Assembly (NCBI RefSeq): GCF_005503145.1
Contig: NZ_SCNV01000011.1
Coordinates: forward strand, 1-64,000
DNA length: 64,000 nucleotides
Source: Burkholderia sp. 4M9327F10
GTDB lineage: Bacteria > Pseudomonadota > Gammaproteobacteria > Burkholderiales > Burkholderiaceae
Reading direction: 5' to 3'
Shown here: positions 46,015-54,916 of the stretch, piece after piece
Numbering within the stretch: position 1 is the stretch's first letter
How the letters are laid out: each line of letters starts with the position of its first letter
Position numbers and translations under genes: made by a program
Notes under the pieces: model-generated
Database searches by the model: none
Seen by the model: the letters and a program-made list of their open reading frames with translations, nothing else
What the model was told of the DNA's origin: nothing

Positions 46015-47256
46015 TCAGTTGTCGATCTGTGCTGCGAGGCGCCGGATATACCAGTCGCTGAATTTCTCGACGAGCCCTTCGGTGAACGGCGAATACGGCC
46101 CCGGTTCATAAGCGCTGCTCGCGGCGCCACGCTGCGAATACTCCACCAGCGCGCGATCCTGATCGTTGGTCGCGTTCCATACGGCGGTGAGGTTCTTCAC
46201 GTCGTAATCGATGCCTTCCTTCGCATCCTTGTGCACGAGCCATTTCGTGCGCACCAGCGTTTCGCCCGCCGAGAGCGGAATCACCGAGAACGTCACAATG
46301 TGATCGCTCATGAAGTGGTGCCATGAGTTCGGTTGAGTCCAGAATGACAGACCGCCCAGATCGGCTTGCTTGAATTCGCCCAGCAGCTTTTTCGAAGCCA
46401 CCTTTGCATCGAGCGTCTGCGATTCGCCGCTGCGATCGAGCGGCAGGCGTTGAGTGCGGAAACCCGTCACATCCGACAAGTGCTCCACTTCAACCGAGGG
46501 CAGGTCCAGCGCTTCCCACTGCGCGGTCCGTTCCAGACAGGTGCGCTCGAATGCGGCCATACCTTCGGCGTTGGCCGGAGACGGCTGATAACCAAAGCCA
46601 TACTCGTAAAGCGAAATGGTCAGCTCGGGATGGTTCGCGACGCAGTGATAGCACTCGCGATTGTTCTCCATCGTCAGCTTCCAATTGCCTTTCTCGATGA
46701 TGTCGATCGTGGCGGCGATCTTGCAGTTCGGCAGATCGTGCGGCAACAGATAAGGCTCCATCGCGGCGCGCATCATCTCGAAGTCGACCGGCGGCTCCTC
46801 TGCCAGGCAAATGAAAATCAGACCGCCAAGGCTCTGCACATGCACCGTTTTGAGGCTGTGCTTGCAGCGGTCGAACTGCTCGCCCATATGCTCGGCAAAC
46901 ATCAACTGGCCGGTCAGGTTGTAGGTCCAGCTGTGATACGGACAGACGATATTGCCGACCGAGCCCTTGTCCTCATTGCACAGACGCGCGCCGCGGTGGC
47001 GGCAGACGTTGTGAAACGCCCTCACCTGCATGTCGTCGTCGCGCACGATCAGGATCGAGTCGCTGCCGAGCTGAACGGTCGTGTAGTCGCCTGGCTCGGG
47101 AATATCCGGCTCGACTGCGACCTGAATCCAGTGCTTGCGGAAGATCGCTTCCATGTCGAGCGCGAAAATGTCCTCGCTCAGATAAAACGGCGCTTCGAGG
47201 CTGTAACCCTTCTTGCGCCGGTCGACCAGCGCGTGAATGTCTGCCGATACTTTCAT
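46015..47256 (-). CDS. gbcA: Glycine betaine demethylase oxygenase subunit GbcA
   Basis: A Rieske non-heme iron oxygenase that removes one methyl group of glycine betaine as formaldehyde, giving dimethylglycine. 413 residues. The Rieske cluster is bound by Cys85, His87 (CRHRGARL), Cys105 and His108 (CPYHSW). The mononuclear iron site is in ENNRECYHCVANHPEL. GGAG lies six bases before the ATG at 47256. It is followed directly by gbcB; in P. aeruginosa the two subunits are encoded divergently, so the arrangement here is tighter. Confidence 0.95.
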   Translation of the reverse strand: MKVSADIHALVDRRKKGYSLEAPFYLSEDIFALDMEAIFRKHWIQVAVEPDIPEPGDYTTVQLGSDSILIVRDDDMQVRAFHNVCRHRGARLCNEDKGSVGNIVCPYHSWTYNLTGQLMFAEHMGEQFDRCKHSLKTVHVQSLGGLIFICLAEEPPVDFEMMRAAMEPYLLPHDLPNCKIAATIDIIEKGNWKLTMENNRECYHCVANHPELTISLYEYGFGYQPSPANAEGMAAFERTCLERTAQWEALDLPSVEVEHLSDVTGFRTQRLPLDRSGESQTLDAKVASKKLLGEFKQADLGGLSFWTQPNSWHHFMSDHIVTFSVIPLSAGETLVRTKWLVHKDAKEGIDYDVKNLTAVWNATNDQDRALVEYSQRGAASSAYEPGPYSPFTEGLVEKFSDWYIRRLAAQIDN

Positions 47257-47296
47257 CTTGTGCTCCGGAATTGCTGGGGCCGTGGTGCGGCGCAAA

Positions 47297-48082
47297 TCAG
47301 TAATCGATGAGTTGATGCTCGCGCAAATAGCCGAGTATCACTTGTGCTTTTTCGACCGAAGTCCCTTCAATTACGACGCTGCCGCCACGGCTCTCGGTGG
47401 TGGTCGCCGAGAGCATGCGCGCGTGGCCCGAGCGCTTCTCCTGCGCGGCGAGGCGAACCGGCTTGCGCTGTGCGGCGGCAATGCTCCATTCGGCGGCGTC
47501 GGCGCTCAAAGGCGGCGCGACATGCGAGGTATCGATCGAGCCGGCCCGCTGGCGGGCATACGCATAGCGCGGCGTGACGCCGGCAAGCGGATGCACGGCC
47601 ACCACGGCGGGTAACGCGGCCTCAACACGCCTACGAACACCTTTCGGCAGAAATTGCCGCACCGTGACGTGCGCCTCGTCGACCGCAACGTCGACGGCCG
47701 CGCCGACCAGCGGATAACCGAGCGCATCGGCAAGCTCATATGGCAGCATGCCGCTATCGAACGCGCCTTCCGCACACGTGCCGGTCAGAACGAGGTCGTA
47801 GTCCTGCAAGCGAGCGGCCAGCGCCGCGGCTGCATCCTCATGCTCGCCACATGCAAGCACTTCGACATGCTCGGCTCCTAGCGCCAGATACTCTTCCAGC
47901 GCCGGGTTCGCCGGGTCGCCGGCGTGCAGCGTATCGAGTTGCGCACCATGCTGGCGCGACAACGTGCGGCCGATTTCGAGTGCGGCGGCGTCGTTGCGGC
48001 TGTAGCGCGCCACCCCGCTTACCGGGTGACGGCCCACCGAAACGAGCACCGCAATCCGTGTCAGTTTGCGGCTCGTGCTCAT
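47297..48082 (-). CDS. etfB: Electron transfer flavoprotein beta subunit
   Basis: A 261-residue EtfB-type subunit that accepts electrons from dimethylglycine demethylase. Family features: an N-terminal VLVSVGRHPVSG, DAAALEIGRTL, then DLVLTGTCAEGAFDSGMLPYELADALGYP and the C-terminal adenine-nucleotide region. Overlaps etfA by four bases (ATGA). The sequence is divergent from the housekeeping EtfB of fatty-acid oxidation, indicating a dedicated Etf for this pathway. Confidence 0.88.
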   Translation of the reverse strand: MSTSRKLTRIAVLVSVGRHPVSGVARYSRNDAAALEIGRTLSRQHGAQLDTLHAGDPANPALEEYLALGAEHVEVLACGEHEDAAAALAARLQDYDLVLTGTCAEGAFDSGMLPYELADALGYPLVGAAVDVAVDEAHVTVRQFLPKGVRRRVEAALPAVVAVHPLAGVTPRYAYARQRAGSIDTSHVAPPLSADAAEWSIAAAQRKPVRLAAQEKRSGHARMLSATTTESRGGSVVIEGTSVEKAQVILGYLREHQLIDY

Positions 48083-49266
48083 GCTGCGACTCCCTCGGCA
48101 AGCGTTTCTGTGAGCGGTAGTGCCGCCTGCGAACGCGCCGCCCGCGCGAGCCCCACGGCCTCGATCAACGAGGCGATGGTGGTCTGCGTGCCGCCGATAA
48201 TGGTCAGGTTGGCGCGCTTGACGATAGGCGCACTGCCGTCGAGATTGATGGCAATCACGTGGCGGCAGTCCTTGATGCCCTGCAGATGCTGCACCGCGCC
48301 CGAGATGCCGAAAGCGATATACACGCTCGCTTCGACCGTCTTGCCAGTGGCGCCGATCTGCTTGTCGCGCGTGAACATGCCGTTGTCGACGGCCACCCGG
48401 CTCGCGCCGATTGCCGCGCCCAATGTGCCCGCCAGCTTCTCGAACGCACCGACATCGGTCACGCCGTTGCCGGCTGAGACAATGAAGTCGGCTTCTTCCA
48501 GTGCAACCTGAGCGGCGTCGATTTCCTCGATGCCCAGGTCGCGGTAAGCCGTGCTGGCCGGCTTGTTGCCCGTCACCAGCGAGGGAATGTCGAGCCGCTC
48601 GCCTGCGCCGACAAACGGCAGACGCGGATCGACCGCGCCCGCCGCCAGCAGGATGACGTCGGGCAAGGCACGGGTCGCAAACGACTTCTTTGCATGCACA
48701 TAGGTAGCCACGTGCGTACCTGATATTTCAACTACATGCGTAGCGACGCTCACCCTCGCATAGGCCGCGTAACGACGGCCCAGGTCGCCGTCGCCAGTTG
48801 CGTTGTCGGGCATCACGATGTGCGCGGGCGCAAGCTGCGCGACGCACGCCGCCAGCACCTGCAACTCGCTTTGCGGTGCGAACGTGCGGCGGTCGAACGA
48901 CGCCAGCTCGATAATCTTGTCGGCGCCGAGGACGGCAGCGTCGTCTTTCAGTTCACCGAGCACCAGCAACGCAACCTGGGTTTGCGCATCGGCGATCAAA
49001 GCAGCGGCCGCCAGCGTTTGACGGGCGTGCTCGTCAAGCGAACCGCGATCGCTATGAGCCACCACCAGCAACGTGTGTTGCGGCGCCTGCGTGGTACGAC
49101 GCGGCCTGGCAACAACTCCACCATGCGCATGGGTCTGTAAGCCACCCAGCGCTTCCCCATACACAGCCGCTGCGTCAACCACCGCGCCCAGCGTAATACG
49201 CCTGAGTCCCGACGCGGAAATCGTGAACGGCCTGCGCGGATCGATACGTTTGAGGATCGTGTTCAT
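48079..49266 (-). CDS. etfA: Electron transfer flavoprotein alpha subunit
   Basis: A 395-residue FAD-binding EtfA. The C-terminal FAD site is clear: GASRVAVDNGMFTRDKQIGATGKTV, then IAFGISGAVQHLQGIKD and INLDGSAPI. The N-terminal part is longer than in housekeeping EtfA and begins MNTILKRIDPRRPF, a start seen in Etf proteins linked to dimethylglycine use. Start and stop are nearly contiguous with dgcB (4-bp gap) and etfB (overlap). It hands electrons from DgcA to the membrane Fe-S protein DgcB or to quinone. Confidence 0.9.
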   Translation of the reverse strand: MNTILKRIDPRRPFTISASGLRRITLGAVVDAAAVYGEALGGLQTHAHGGVVARPRRTTQAPQHTLLVVAHSDRGSLDEHARQTLAAAALIADAQTQVALLVLGELKDDAAVLGADKIIELASFDRRTFAPQSELQVLAACVAQLAPAHIVMPDNATGDGDLGRRYAAYARVSVATHVVEISGTHVATYVHAKKSFATRALPDVILLAAGAVDPRLPFVGAGERLDIPSLVTGNKPASTAYRDLGIEEIDAAQVALEEADFIVSAGNGVTDVGAFEKLAGTLGAAIGASRVAVDNGMFTRDKQIGATGKTVEASVYIAFGISGAVQHLQGIKDCRHVIAINLDGSAPIVKRANLTIIGGTQTTIASLIEAVGLARAARSQAALPLTETLAEGVAA

Positions 49267-49270
49267 CGCT

Positions 49271-51190
49271 TCACTCCAGCGCCGCGGCAACGAGTTCGGC
49301 CACGTCGAGCACTTCCGGACGTGGACCGACCACGCCTTCGAGCATCGCCGTGCAGTTCGGGCAGCCCACCGCAACCACCTCGGCGCCAATCGCCCGCGCG
49401 TCGGCAATCCGGATGTCGGGGATGCGCTGCTTGCCGGGGATATCCGTCAAAGGCGCACCGCCGCCTCCGCCGCAGCAGCGGCCACGTTTGCCGTTGCGCT
49501 CCATCTCGACCACCTTGATGCCGATCGACTTGAGCAGTTGCCGCGGCGCTTCCGTCTCGCCGTTATAGCGGCCCAGATAGCAGGGATCGTGATACGTGAT
49601 GCGTTTCTCGGCCAGCGTCTCGGCAGCCTTCGGCGATAGCTTGCCGGATGCGACCAGGCTGGCGATCAGGCTCGTGTGGTGCAGCACTTCAAAACGCGTG
49701 CCCAAGGCACGATATTCGTTGCGCAGGCTATGCATGACGTGTGGGTCGGCGGTAACGATGCGCTTGAACGAAAGCTTCGACAAGGTGCCGGCCAGTTGCT
49801 TCGCCATCCGCTGGAAGGTGGCTTCATCGCCGAGGCGCCGCGCAACGTCGCCGGTATCGGTTTCGTCGCCGCCCAGCACGGCGTAGTCGACACCGGCCTT
49901 GTTCAACACCGTCACCAGTGCGCGCAGGGTGCGCTGGTAACGCATGTCGAACGCGCCTTCACCCGCCACCAGCAATACGTCGACCGGTTTGCCCGCTTGT
50001 GCGACCGGCGCATTCAGATCAACCGCCCAATCGTAGCGCGCGGCCTTGTCGTAGCCGCCTGCCGTGCCGGTCTCGCGCAGGTTCGCCAGCACTTCCGGGC
50101 CCTTGCCCGGCACGGTGCCGTGCACCAGCGTCTGATTGCGGCGCATGTCCACAATCGCATCCACATGCTCGATCAGCATCGGGCACTCCTGCACGCAGGC
50201 ACGGCAGGTGGTGCACGACCACAGCGTATCGGCTTCGATCAGGCTGGAGACGATAGACCGGTCCGGTGCACCCATGTGCTGTCCGACCGTAAGCCCCGGC
50301 GTCGGGCTGCCGGCGTAGGCCGCATCCGAACCGCCCACCATGCCGGTCACCAGATCCTGAATCAGCTTCTTTGGATTGAGCGGCTGCCCCGCGGCAAATG
50401 CCGGGCATGCTGCTTCGCACTTGCCGCACTGCACGCAGGCATCGAAGCTCAGCAACTGGTTCCAGCGAAACTCCACCGGCTTTCCCACGCCGTATTCGTT
50501 CTGTTCGAGTACAGGTGTTTTCAATGCCGTCGGAGGCGTCGCATCGGCGCGCACCTCAGCGTGACCGGCAAAACGCTCCTGCCGTGGATGGAACGCCAGA
50601 TGCAACAGCCCGGCCAAGGCATGTTTCATCGGGCCGCCATGCGCGGCACCCATGGTCATGGCAAACGCGCCCACTGCAATCAGCAGCGCGAAAATCACAG
50701 CGAGGCCACCGGACATCGTCGAAGCGGGCACCAGCACGAACAGCAGCAACCCCAGGGCGAAGGAGCCGAGCAACCAGGGCAAGGTATCCCACGGACCGCG
50801 CGACAGGCGCGCCGGCACCGCTTTCGCCCCACTACGCCGGCGCCAGACGAACACCGCCCCCACCAGCATGACCAGCGCCGCGAGAAAGATCAGCCTGTCG
50901 AGCCATGGCGAGTAAATCGCCAGTCCATAGTTGAGAAACACCAGCGCAAACGCGGCAATCGCGCCCCCCGCCGTGGCAACGTGCGTCTTGGCGATGTACG
51001 GATCGCGTGCCACCACGTGATGCAGATCGACAAAGTAGCGCTTCGGGATAGTCAGCAGGTTGGTCCAGCCGAACGCGCCCGCGGCCGTCGCGCGTCCCAA
51101 CCGCCAGTAAGACGAACGCTTCGCGACCGCAAACGCGAGACCGGCAACCGAGACCCACAGCAACGCGGTGATGAGAAACGCCGGGCTCAT
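49271..51190 (-). CDS. dgcB: Dimethylglycine catabolism Fe-S membrane protein DgcB
   Basis: A 639-residue membrane-bound iron-sulfur oxidoreductase. The first 200 residues have about five to six hydrophobic helices. A dicluster ferredoxin domain follows (CVQCGKCEAACP and CTTCRACVQECP). The C-terminal part has cysteine-rich CCG-type motifs (YHDPCYLGRYNG and RCCGGGGGAPL), as in heterodisulfide reductase/GlpC-type proteins. It probably links DgcA/Etf to the quinone pool. Lies 2 bp downstream of dgcA. Confidence 0.92.
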   Translation of the reverse strand: MSPAFLITALLWVSVAGLAFAVAKRSSYWRLGRATAAGAFGWTNLLTIPKRYFVDLHHVVARDPYIAKTHVATAGGAIAAFALVFLNYGLAIYSPWLDRLIFLAALVMLVGAVFVWRRRSGAKAVPARLSRGPWDTLPWLLGSFALGLLLFVLVPASTMSGGLAVIFALLIAVGAFAMTMGAAHGGPMKHALAGLLHLAFHPRQERFAGHAEVRADATPPTALKTPVLEQNEYGVGKPVEFRWNQLLSFDACVQCGKCEAACPAFAAGQPLNPKKLIQDLVTGMVGGSDAAYAGSPTPGLTVGQHMGAPDRSIVSSLIEADTLWSCTTCRACVQECPMLIEHVDAIVDMRRNQTLVHGTVPGKGPEVLANLRETGTAGGYDKAARYDWAVDLNAPVAQAGKPVDVLLVAGEGAFDMRYQRTLRALVTVLNKAGVDYAVLGGDETDTGDVARRLGDEATFQRMAKQLAGTLSKLSFKRIVTADPHVMHSLRNEYRALGTRFEVLHHTSLIASLVASGKLSPKAAETLAEKRITYHDPCYLGRYNGETEAPRQLLKSIGIKVVEMERNGKRGRCCGGGGGAPLTDIPGKQRIPDIRIADARAIGAEVVAVGCPNCTAMLEGVVGPRPEVLDVAELVAAALE

Positions 51191-51192
51191 CG

Positions 51193-53256
51193 TTAGAAGT
51201 CCTTGCAGAGGCGCAGCGCGTCGTAAATCGCGCCGTGGATGTTGTGCATCGAGATGCAGTCGCCGACCCGGAACAGCAGGAAGCGGCCATTGCCCAGCTC
51301 TTCCGAAAGCGAGGGCTGCGGCTCGGCTGCAAACAGCTTGTGGACGTCAACCTGGCCGCGGTTCACCGATTCCGGCTTCAGCTTCCAGTACAGTTCGTCG
51401 TTGGGCGTGCTGCCGTTCTCGATCACCACCTGATCGACGGCACGCTCCTCCTGCTCCTCGGTGTATTCGTTGCGCAACACGGCAATCTTCTTGCCGTCCT
51501 CTTCGTAGACGCGGTCGAGCCAGTAGTTCGGCGTATGGATCACGCCCTGCGCATAGAGGCGGCGGTAGAAAATCGGGAAAGTCGTGCCGCCGACGTCGTC
51601 CGCCACCTTGACGTCGGGCGTGACGATCTCGACTTTCGACCCGCGGCTGGCGATGAAGTCAGCGACGCCTGCGCCGGCATGGGTGCTTACGCCGTCATAG
51701 ACGAGCACGTTCTGTTTCGGCTCGACGCGGCCCGCCAGAATGTCCCACGAGCTGACCGCAAGGCCTTCGTCTACACCCCAGGCCGGCACCTGCTGCGTGA
51801 AGCTCGAACCACCCGTGGCAAGCACGATGATGTCCGGCTTCTCAGCGAGAATCATCTTGTCATCCGCGGCGACGCCCAGACGCCGGTCCACGCCGAGACG
51901 TTTCGTTTCCATATCGAACCAGCGGACAATGCCGGCCATCTGTTCGCGCTGCGGCGCCTTCGCGGCCAGCATGATCTGACCGCCGACGGCTTCGCTCTTC
52001 TCGAACAGCACGACATCATGGCCGCGTGAACGCGCCACCCGTGCCGCCTCGAGCCCCGCCGGCCCGGCGCCGACCACCACCACCTTGCGGCGCGGCCCGC
52101 GTGTCTTTTCGATCACATGCGGCATGGTCGCTTCACGCGAGGTCGCGGCGTTCTGCACGCACAGCACGTCAAGACCGTTGTACTGGCGGTCGATGCAATA
52201 GTTCGCGCCCACACACTGCTTGATTTCGTCTTCCCGTCCGTCGCGGATCTTGATGACCATATGCGGGTCGGCAATCTGCGCGCGCGTCATGCCGACTAGA
52301 TCCACCATGCCGTTGGCGAGCAGCCGTTCCGCCTGACCCGCATCGCGAATGCTCTGCGCGTGCATCACCGGCAGCTTCACGACCGACTTGATCCCCGCTG
52401 CGAGATGCACGAACGGCTCCGGCGGCAGCGCCATCGGCGGCATGCAGTTCGCCAGCGTGTTGTGGGTATCCGCACCCGAACCGATCACGCCGATATAGTC
52501 AATCAGCCCCGTCTCGGACATCGCCTGCGCGATCTCCTTCAACTGTTCGTGGTCCAGCCCGTCCTCGTGGAATTCGTCGCCGCACATGCGCAAGCCGACA
52601 CAGAAATCGCGTCCAACGGCTTCACGCACGGCGGTCAACACCTCCACGCCGAAGCGCAAACGGTTCTGCAAACTGCCGCCCCATTCATCGGAGCGGAAGT
52701 TGGTACGCGGGCTCCAGAACTGATCGATCAGATGCTGGTGCGCGGCGGAAATCTCAATGCCGTCCATGCCCGCCTGCTTCACCCGCCTCGCCGCCGCGGC
52801 AAAGTCCGCGATGATGCGGCGGATTTCCTCGACTTCGATAATCTTGGCGTTGCCGCGGTGCACGGGTTCGCGCACGCCCGAGGGCGTCATCAGATGCGGC
52901 CAGTGTTCGCCATGAAACGCCGAGCGGCGGCCCATATGCGTCGCCTGAATCATGATCTTCGCGCCGTGCCGGTGCATTGCTTCAGCGAGGCGTCCGAGCG
53001 GATCGACGATCTTGTCGGTCGAGAGATTCACCGACTTCCACCAGCCCTGCGGACTGTCGATCGACACCGGGCTCGATCCGCCGCACACCGCGAGGCCGAC
53101 ACCGCCCTTGGCCTTTTCCTCGTAGTAACGGATATAGCGGTCGCCGGGCAGGCCACCCGGTTCAGCATAGACCTCGGCATGCGCGGTGCTGACTATGCGG
53201 TTGCGCAAGGTCAACTGATTCAGCGTCAAAGGTTTGAACAGGTTCGGGTAACGCAT
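51193..53256 (-). CDS. dgcA: Dimethylglycine demethylase DgcA
   Basis: Oxidatively demethylates dimethylglycine to sarcosine. The 687-residue protein combines an Old-Yellow-Enzyme TIM barrel (FMN; residues about 1-350, MRYPNLFKPLTLNQLTLRNR and SAAHQHLIDQFWSPRTN). A [4Fe-4S] Cys cluster (CVGANYCIDRQYNG..CVQN) and a nucleotide-binding disulfide-oxidoreductase-like domain (VVVVGAGPAGLEAARVARSRG) follow, as in trimethylamine dehydrogenase. The ATG at 53256 starts at the family N-terminus. DgcB and Etf genes follow immediately. Confidence 0.94.
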   Translation of the reverse strand: MRYPNLFKPLTLNQLTLRNRIVSTAHAEVYAEPGGLPGDRYIRYYEEKAKGGVGLAVCGGSSPVSIDSPQGWWKSVNLSTDKIVDPLGRLAEAMHRHGAKIMIQATHMGRRSAFHGEHWPHLMTPSGVREPVHRGNAKIIEVEEIRRIIADFAAAARRVKQAGMDGIEISAAHQHLIDQFWSPRTNFRSDEWGGSLQNRLRFGVEVLTAVREAVGRDFCVGLRMCGDEFHEDGLDHEQLKEIAQAMSETGLIDYIGVIGSGADTHNTLANCMPPMALPPEPFVHLAAGIKSVVKLPVMHAQSIRDAGQAERLLANGMVDLVGMTRAQIADPHMVIKIRDGREDEIKQCVGANYCIDRQYNGLDVLCVQNAATSREATMPHVIEKTRGPRRKVVVVGAGPAGLEAARVARSRGHDVVLFEKSEAVGGQIMLAAKAPQREQMAGIVRWFDMETKRLGVDRRLGVAADDKMILAEKPDIIVLATGGSSFTQQVPAWGVDEGLAVSSWDILAGRVEPKQNVLVYDGVSTHAGAGVADFIASRGSKVEIVTPDVKVADDVGGTTFPIFYRRLYAQGVIHTPNYWLDRVYEEDGKKIAVLRNEYTEEQEERAVDQVVIENGSTPNDELYWKLKPESVNRGQVDVHKLFAAEPQPSLSEELGNGRFLLFRVGDCISMHNIHGAIYDALRLCKDF

Positions 53257-53294
53257 CGCGGACGACCTCGGGCGGGGTTCGATTAAGGCGGGTT

Positions 53295-53828
53295 TTAATG
53301 AGCGAGCGGCGACACTTCGAATACGCAATGCGCGTGATGTTCGGCCGCGCATTGCACTTCCGCCGAGCGCGAGCGCGGTGCGCCCTTACCCGCTTCCGTG
53401 GTGTCATTGACCCAATCCATGGCGCCGGCAAACCAGCCCGCGAACATGTAGCAAAGCTTGCCTTCCTTGCCCGGTTGCGCCAGCACAAAGGACGAGTGAT
53501 GCAATTCGATCCGCGCACGGGCATTCGCCGGATCGGCTTCGACGATCTTGAAGAGGCCCCAGCCGCGTTGCGACAGGCGGTTCAGGTAGTGCTCGAACAC
53601 CGCCATGCCGCTGATGCCGTGTTGCTTCGCTTCCTTGTCGCACCAGTGGTAGGCAGACTTGTAGCCGGCCTTGTAAAGAATCTCGGCGTAGGCGTCGCGG
53701 CCCAGTGCTTCTTCGACCGCGGTGTGGTTGTTGGTGAAGAAATGTCGCGGCACGTACAGCATGGGCAGCGAGTCGGTAGTCCAGACGCCGGTGCTCGGAT
53801 CGACGTCGATAGGCAGTTGCGGTTGCAT
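53295..53828 (-). CDS. DUF5943-type (V4R-like) protein of the dgc operon
   Basis: A 177-residue soluble protein that co-occurs with dgcA in Pseudomonas and Burkholderia and resembles DUF5943/4-vinyl-reductase-like proteins. Visible features: PMLYVPRHFFTNNHTAVEEALG, KSAYHWCDKEAKQHG, YMFAGWFAGAMDWV, and a C-terminal Cys/His-rich end (EVQCAAEHHAHCVFEVSPLAH) that could bind metal or a small ligand. Function unknown. It lies 38 bp upstream of dgcA and 40 bp downstream of the M19-like gene, in one operon. Confidence 0.78.
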   Translation of the reverse strand: MQPQLPIDVDPSTGVWTTDSLPMLYVPRHFFTNNHTAVEEALGRDAYAEILYKAGYKSAYHWCDKEAKQHGISGMAVFEHYLNRLSQRGWGLFKIVEADPANARARIELHHSSFVLAQPGKEGKLCYMFAGWFAGAMDWVNDTTEAGKGAPRSRSAEVQCAAEHHAHCVFEVSPLAH

Positions 53829-53868
53829 GGCGGGGCGCTCCGTGGGGTAGAGGTTATTTGTTATTGGC

Positions 53869-54840
53869 TCAAGCGCCCCAGACGTCGCGGAACACACGCA
53901 CCCAGTTTTCGCCCATGATCTTGCGGATTCGCGTCTCGCTCCAACCGGCCTTTTCCATTGCCGCGGTGAGGTTCGGGAACTCGCCAATGGTGCGGATACC
54001 TTCGGGGTTGATCACCTTGCCGAAGTTCGTCAGCCGGCGATAACGGCCCTTGTCGTGCGTGATCCAGTCGAAGAAGTCGACGGTATAGCCTTGCGTGAAG
54101 TCCGAGCCGATCCCCACGGTGTCTTCGCCGATCAGGTTCACCACATAGTCGATGGCTTCGACATAGTCCTCCACGGTCGCATCAATGCCGCGCTTGAGGA
54201 ACGGCGCGAACATCGTGACGCCGACAAAGCCGCCCGCATCGGCAATCTCCCTCAGTTGCTCGTCCGACTTGTTGCGCGGATGCTCCTTCAGGCCCGAGGG
54301 CAGGCAGTGCGAGTAGCACACCGGCTTCTTCGAGAAAGCAATCGCCTCGGACGAGGTGTTGCCGCCCACGTGCGAAAGGTCGACCATGATGCCGACGCGA
54401 TTCATTTCGCTGATCACTTCGCGCCCGAATCCGGACAAGCCGCCGTCGCGCTCATAGCAGCCCGTGCCGACCAGGTTCTGCGTGTTGTAGCAAAGCTGCA
54501 CGACGCGCACGCCCATATCGGCGAAGGCTTCGATATAGCCGAGGTTGTCCTCGAAGGCATGCGCGTTCTGGAAGCCGAGAATCACGCCCGTGCGCTTTTC
54601 TTTCTTGGCGCGCAGGATGTCGTCGGTGGTGCGCACCAGCGTCAGCAGTTCGCTGTTCTCGCGGATCTGCTGCTTCATCAATGCAATGTTGTCGACGGTC
54701 TTGGCAAAGCTTTCCCAGACCGATACCGTGCAGTTCGTCGCGGTAATGCCGCCCTTTTGCATGTCTTCGAACACCGAGCGGTCGAACCGCGAGATGTTCA
54801 GACCGTCGATGATGATGCTGTTCTCGTGCAGATTGCTCAT
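53869..54840 (-). CDS. M19 (renal dipeptidase)-like protein with altered metal site
   Basis: A 323-residue TIM-barrel amidohydrolase related to M19 dipeptidases and found in glycine-betaine operons of several proteobacteria. Two zinc His ligands are kept (DLSH, His157; YSHC, His178), as is Asp247 (GIGSDF). The N-terminal H-x-D pair is replaced by Leu14-Asn-Ile16 and the bridging Glu by Gln91. True dipeptidase activity is therefore doubtful. A role on a methylated glycine derivative or related amide is possible but unproven. It lies between glyA and the DUF5943-type gene. Confidence 0.8.
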   Translation of the reverse strand: MSNLHENSIIIDGLNISRFDRSVFEDMQKGGITATNCTVSVWESFAKTVDNIALMKQQIRENSELLTLVRTTDDILRAKKEKRTGVILGFQNAHAFEDNLGYIEAFADMGVRVVQLCYNTQNLVGTGCYERDGGLSGFGREVISEMNRVGIMVDLSHVGGNTSSEAIAFSKKPVCYSHCLPSGLKEHPRNKSDEQLREIADAGGFVGVTMFAPFLKRGIDATVEDYVEAIDYVVNLIGEDTVGIGSDFTQGYTVDFFDWITHDKGRYRRLTNFGKVINPEGIRTIGEFPNLTAAMEKAGWSETRIRKIMGENWVRVFRDVWGA

Positions 54841-54916
54841 TCTGTTTGCTCCATCTGGCTGGCGTGTGGGGACGCTGCTATGACCCTGGCGTGACGTGGT
54901 TTGGCCTGACAGCGAA

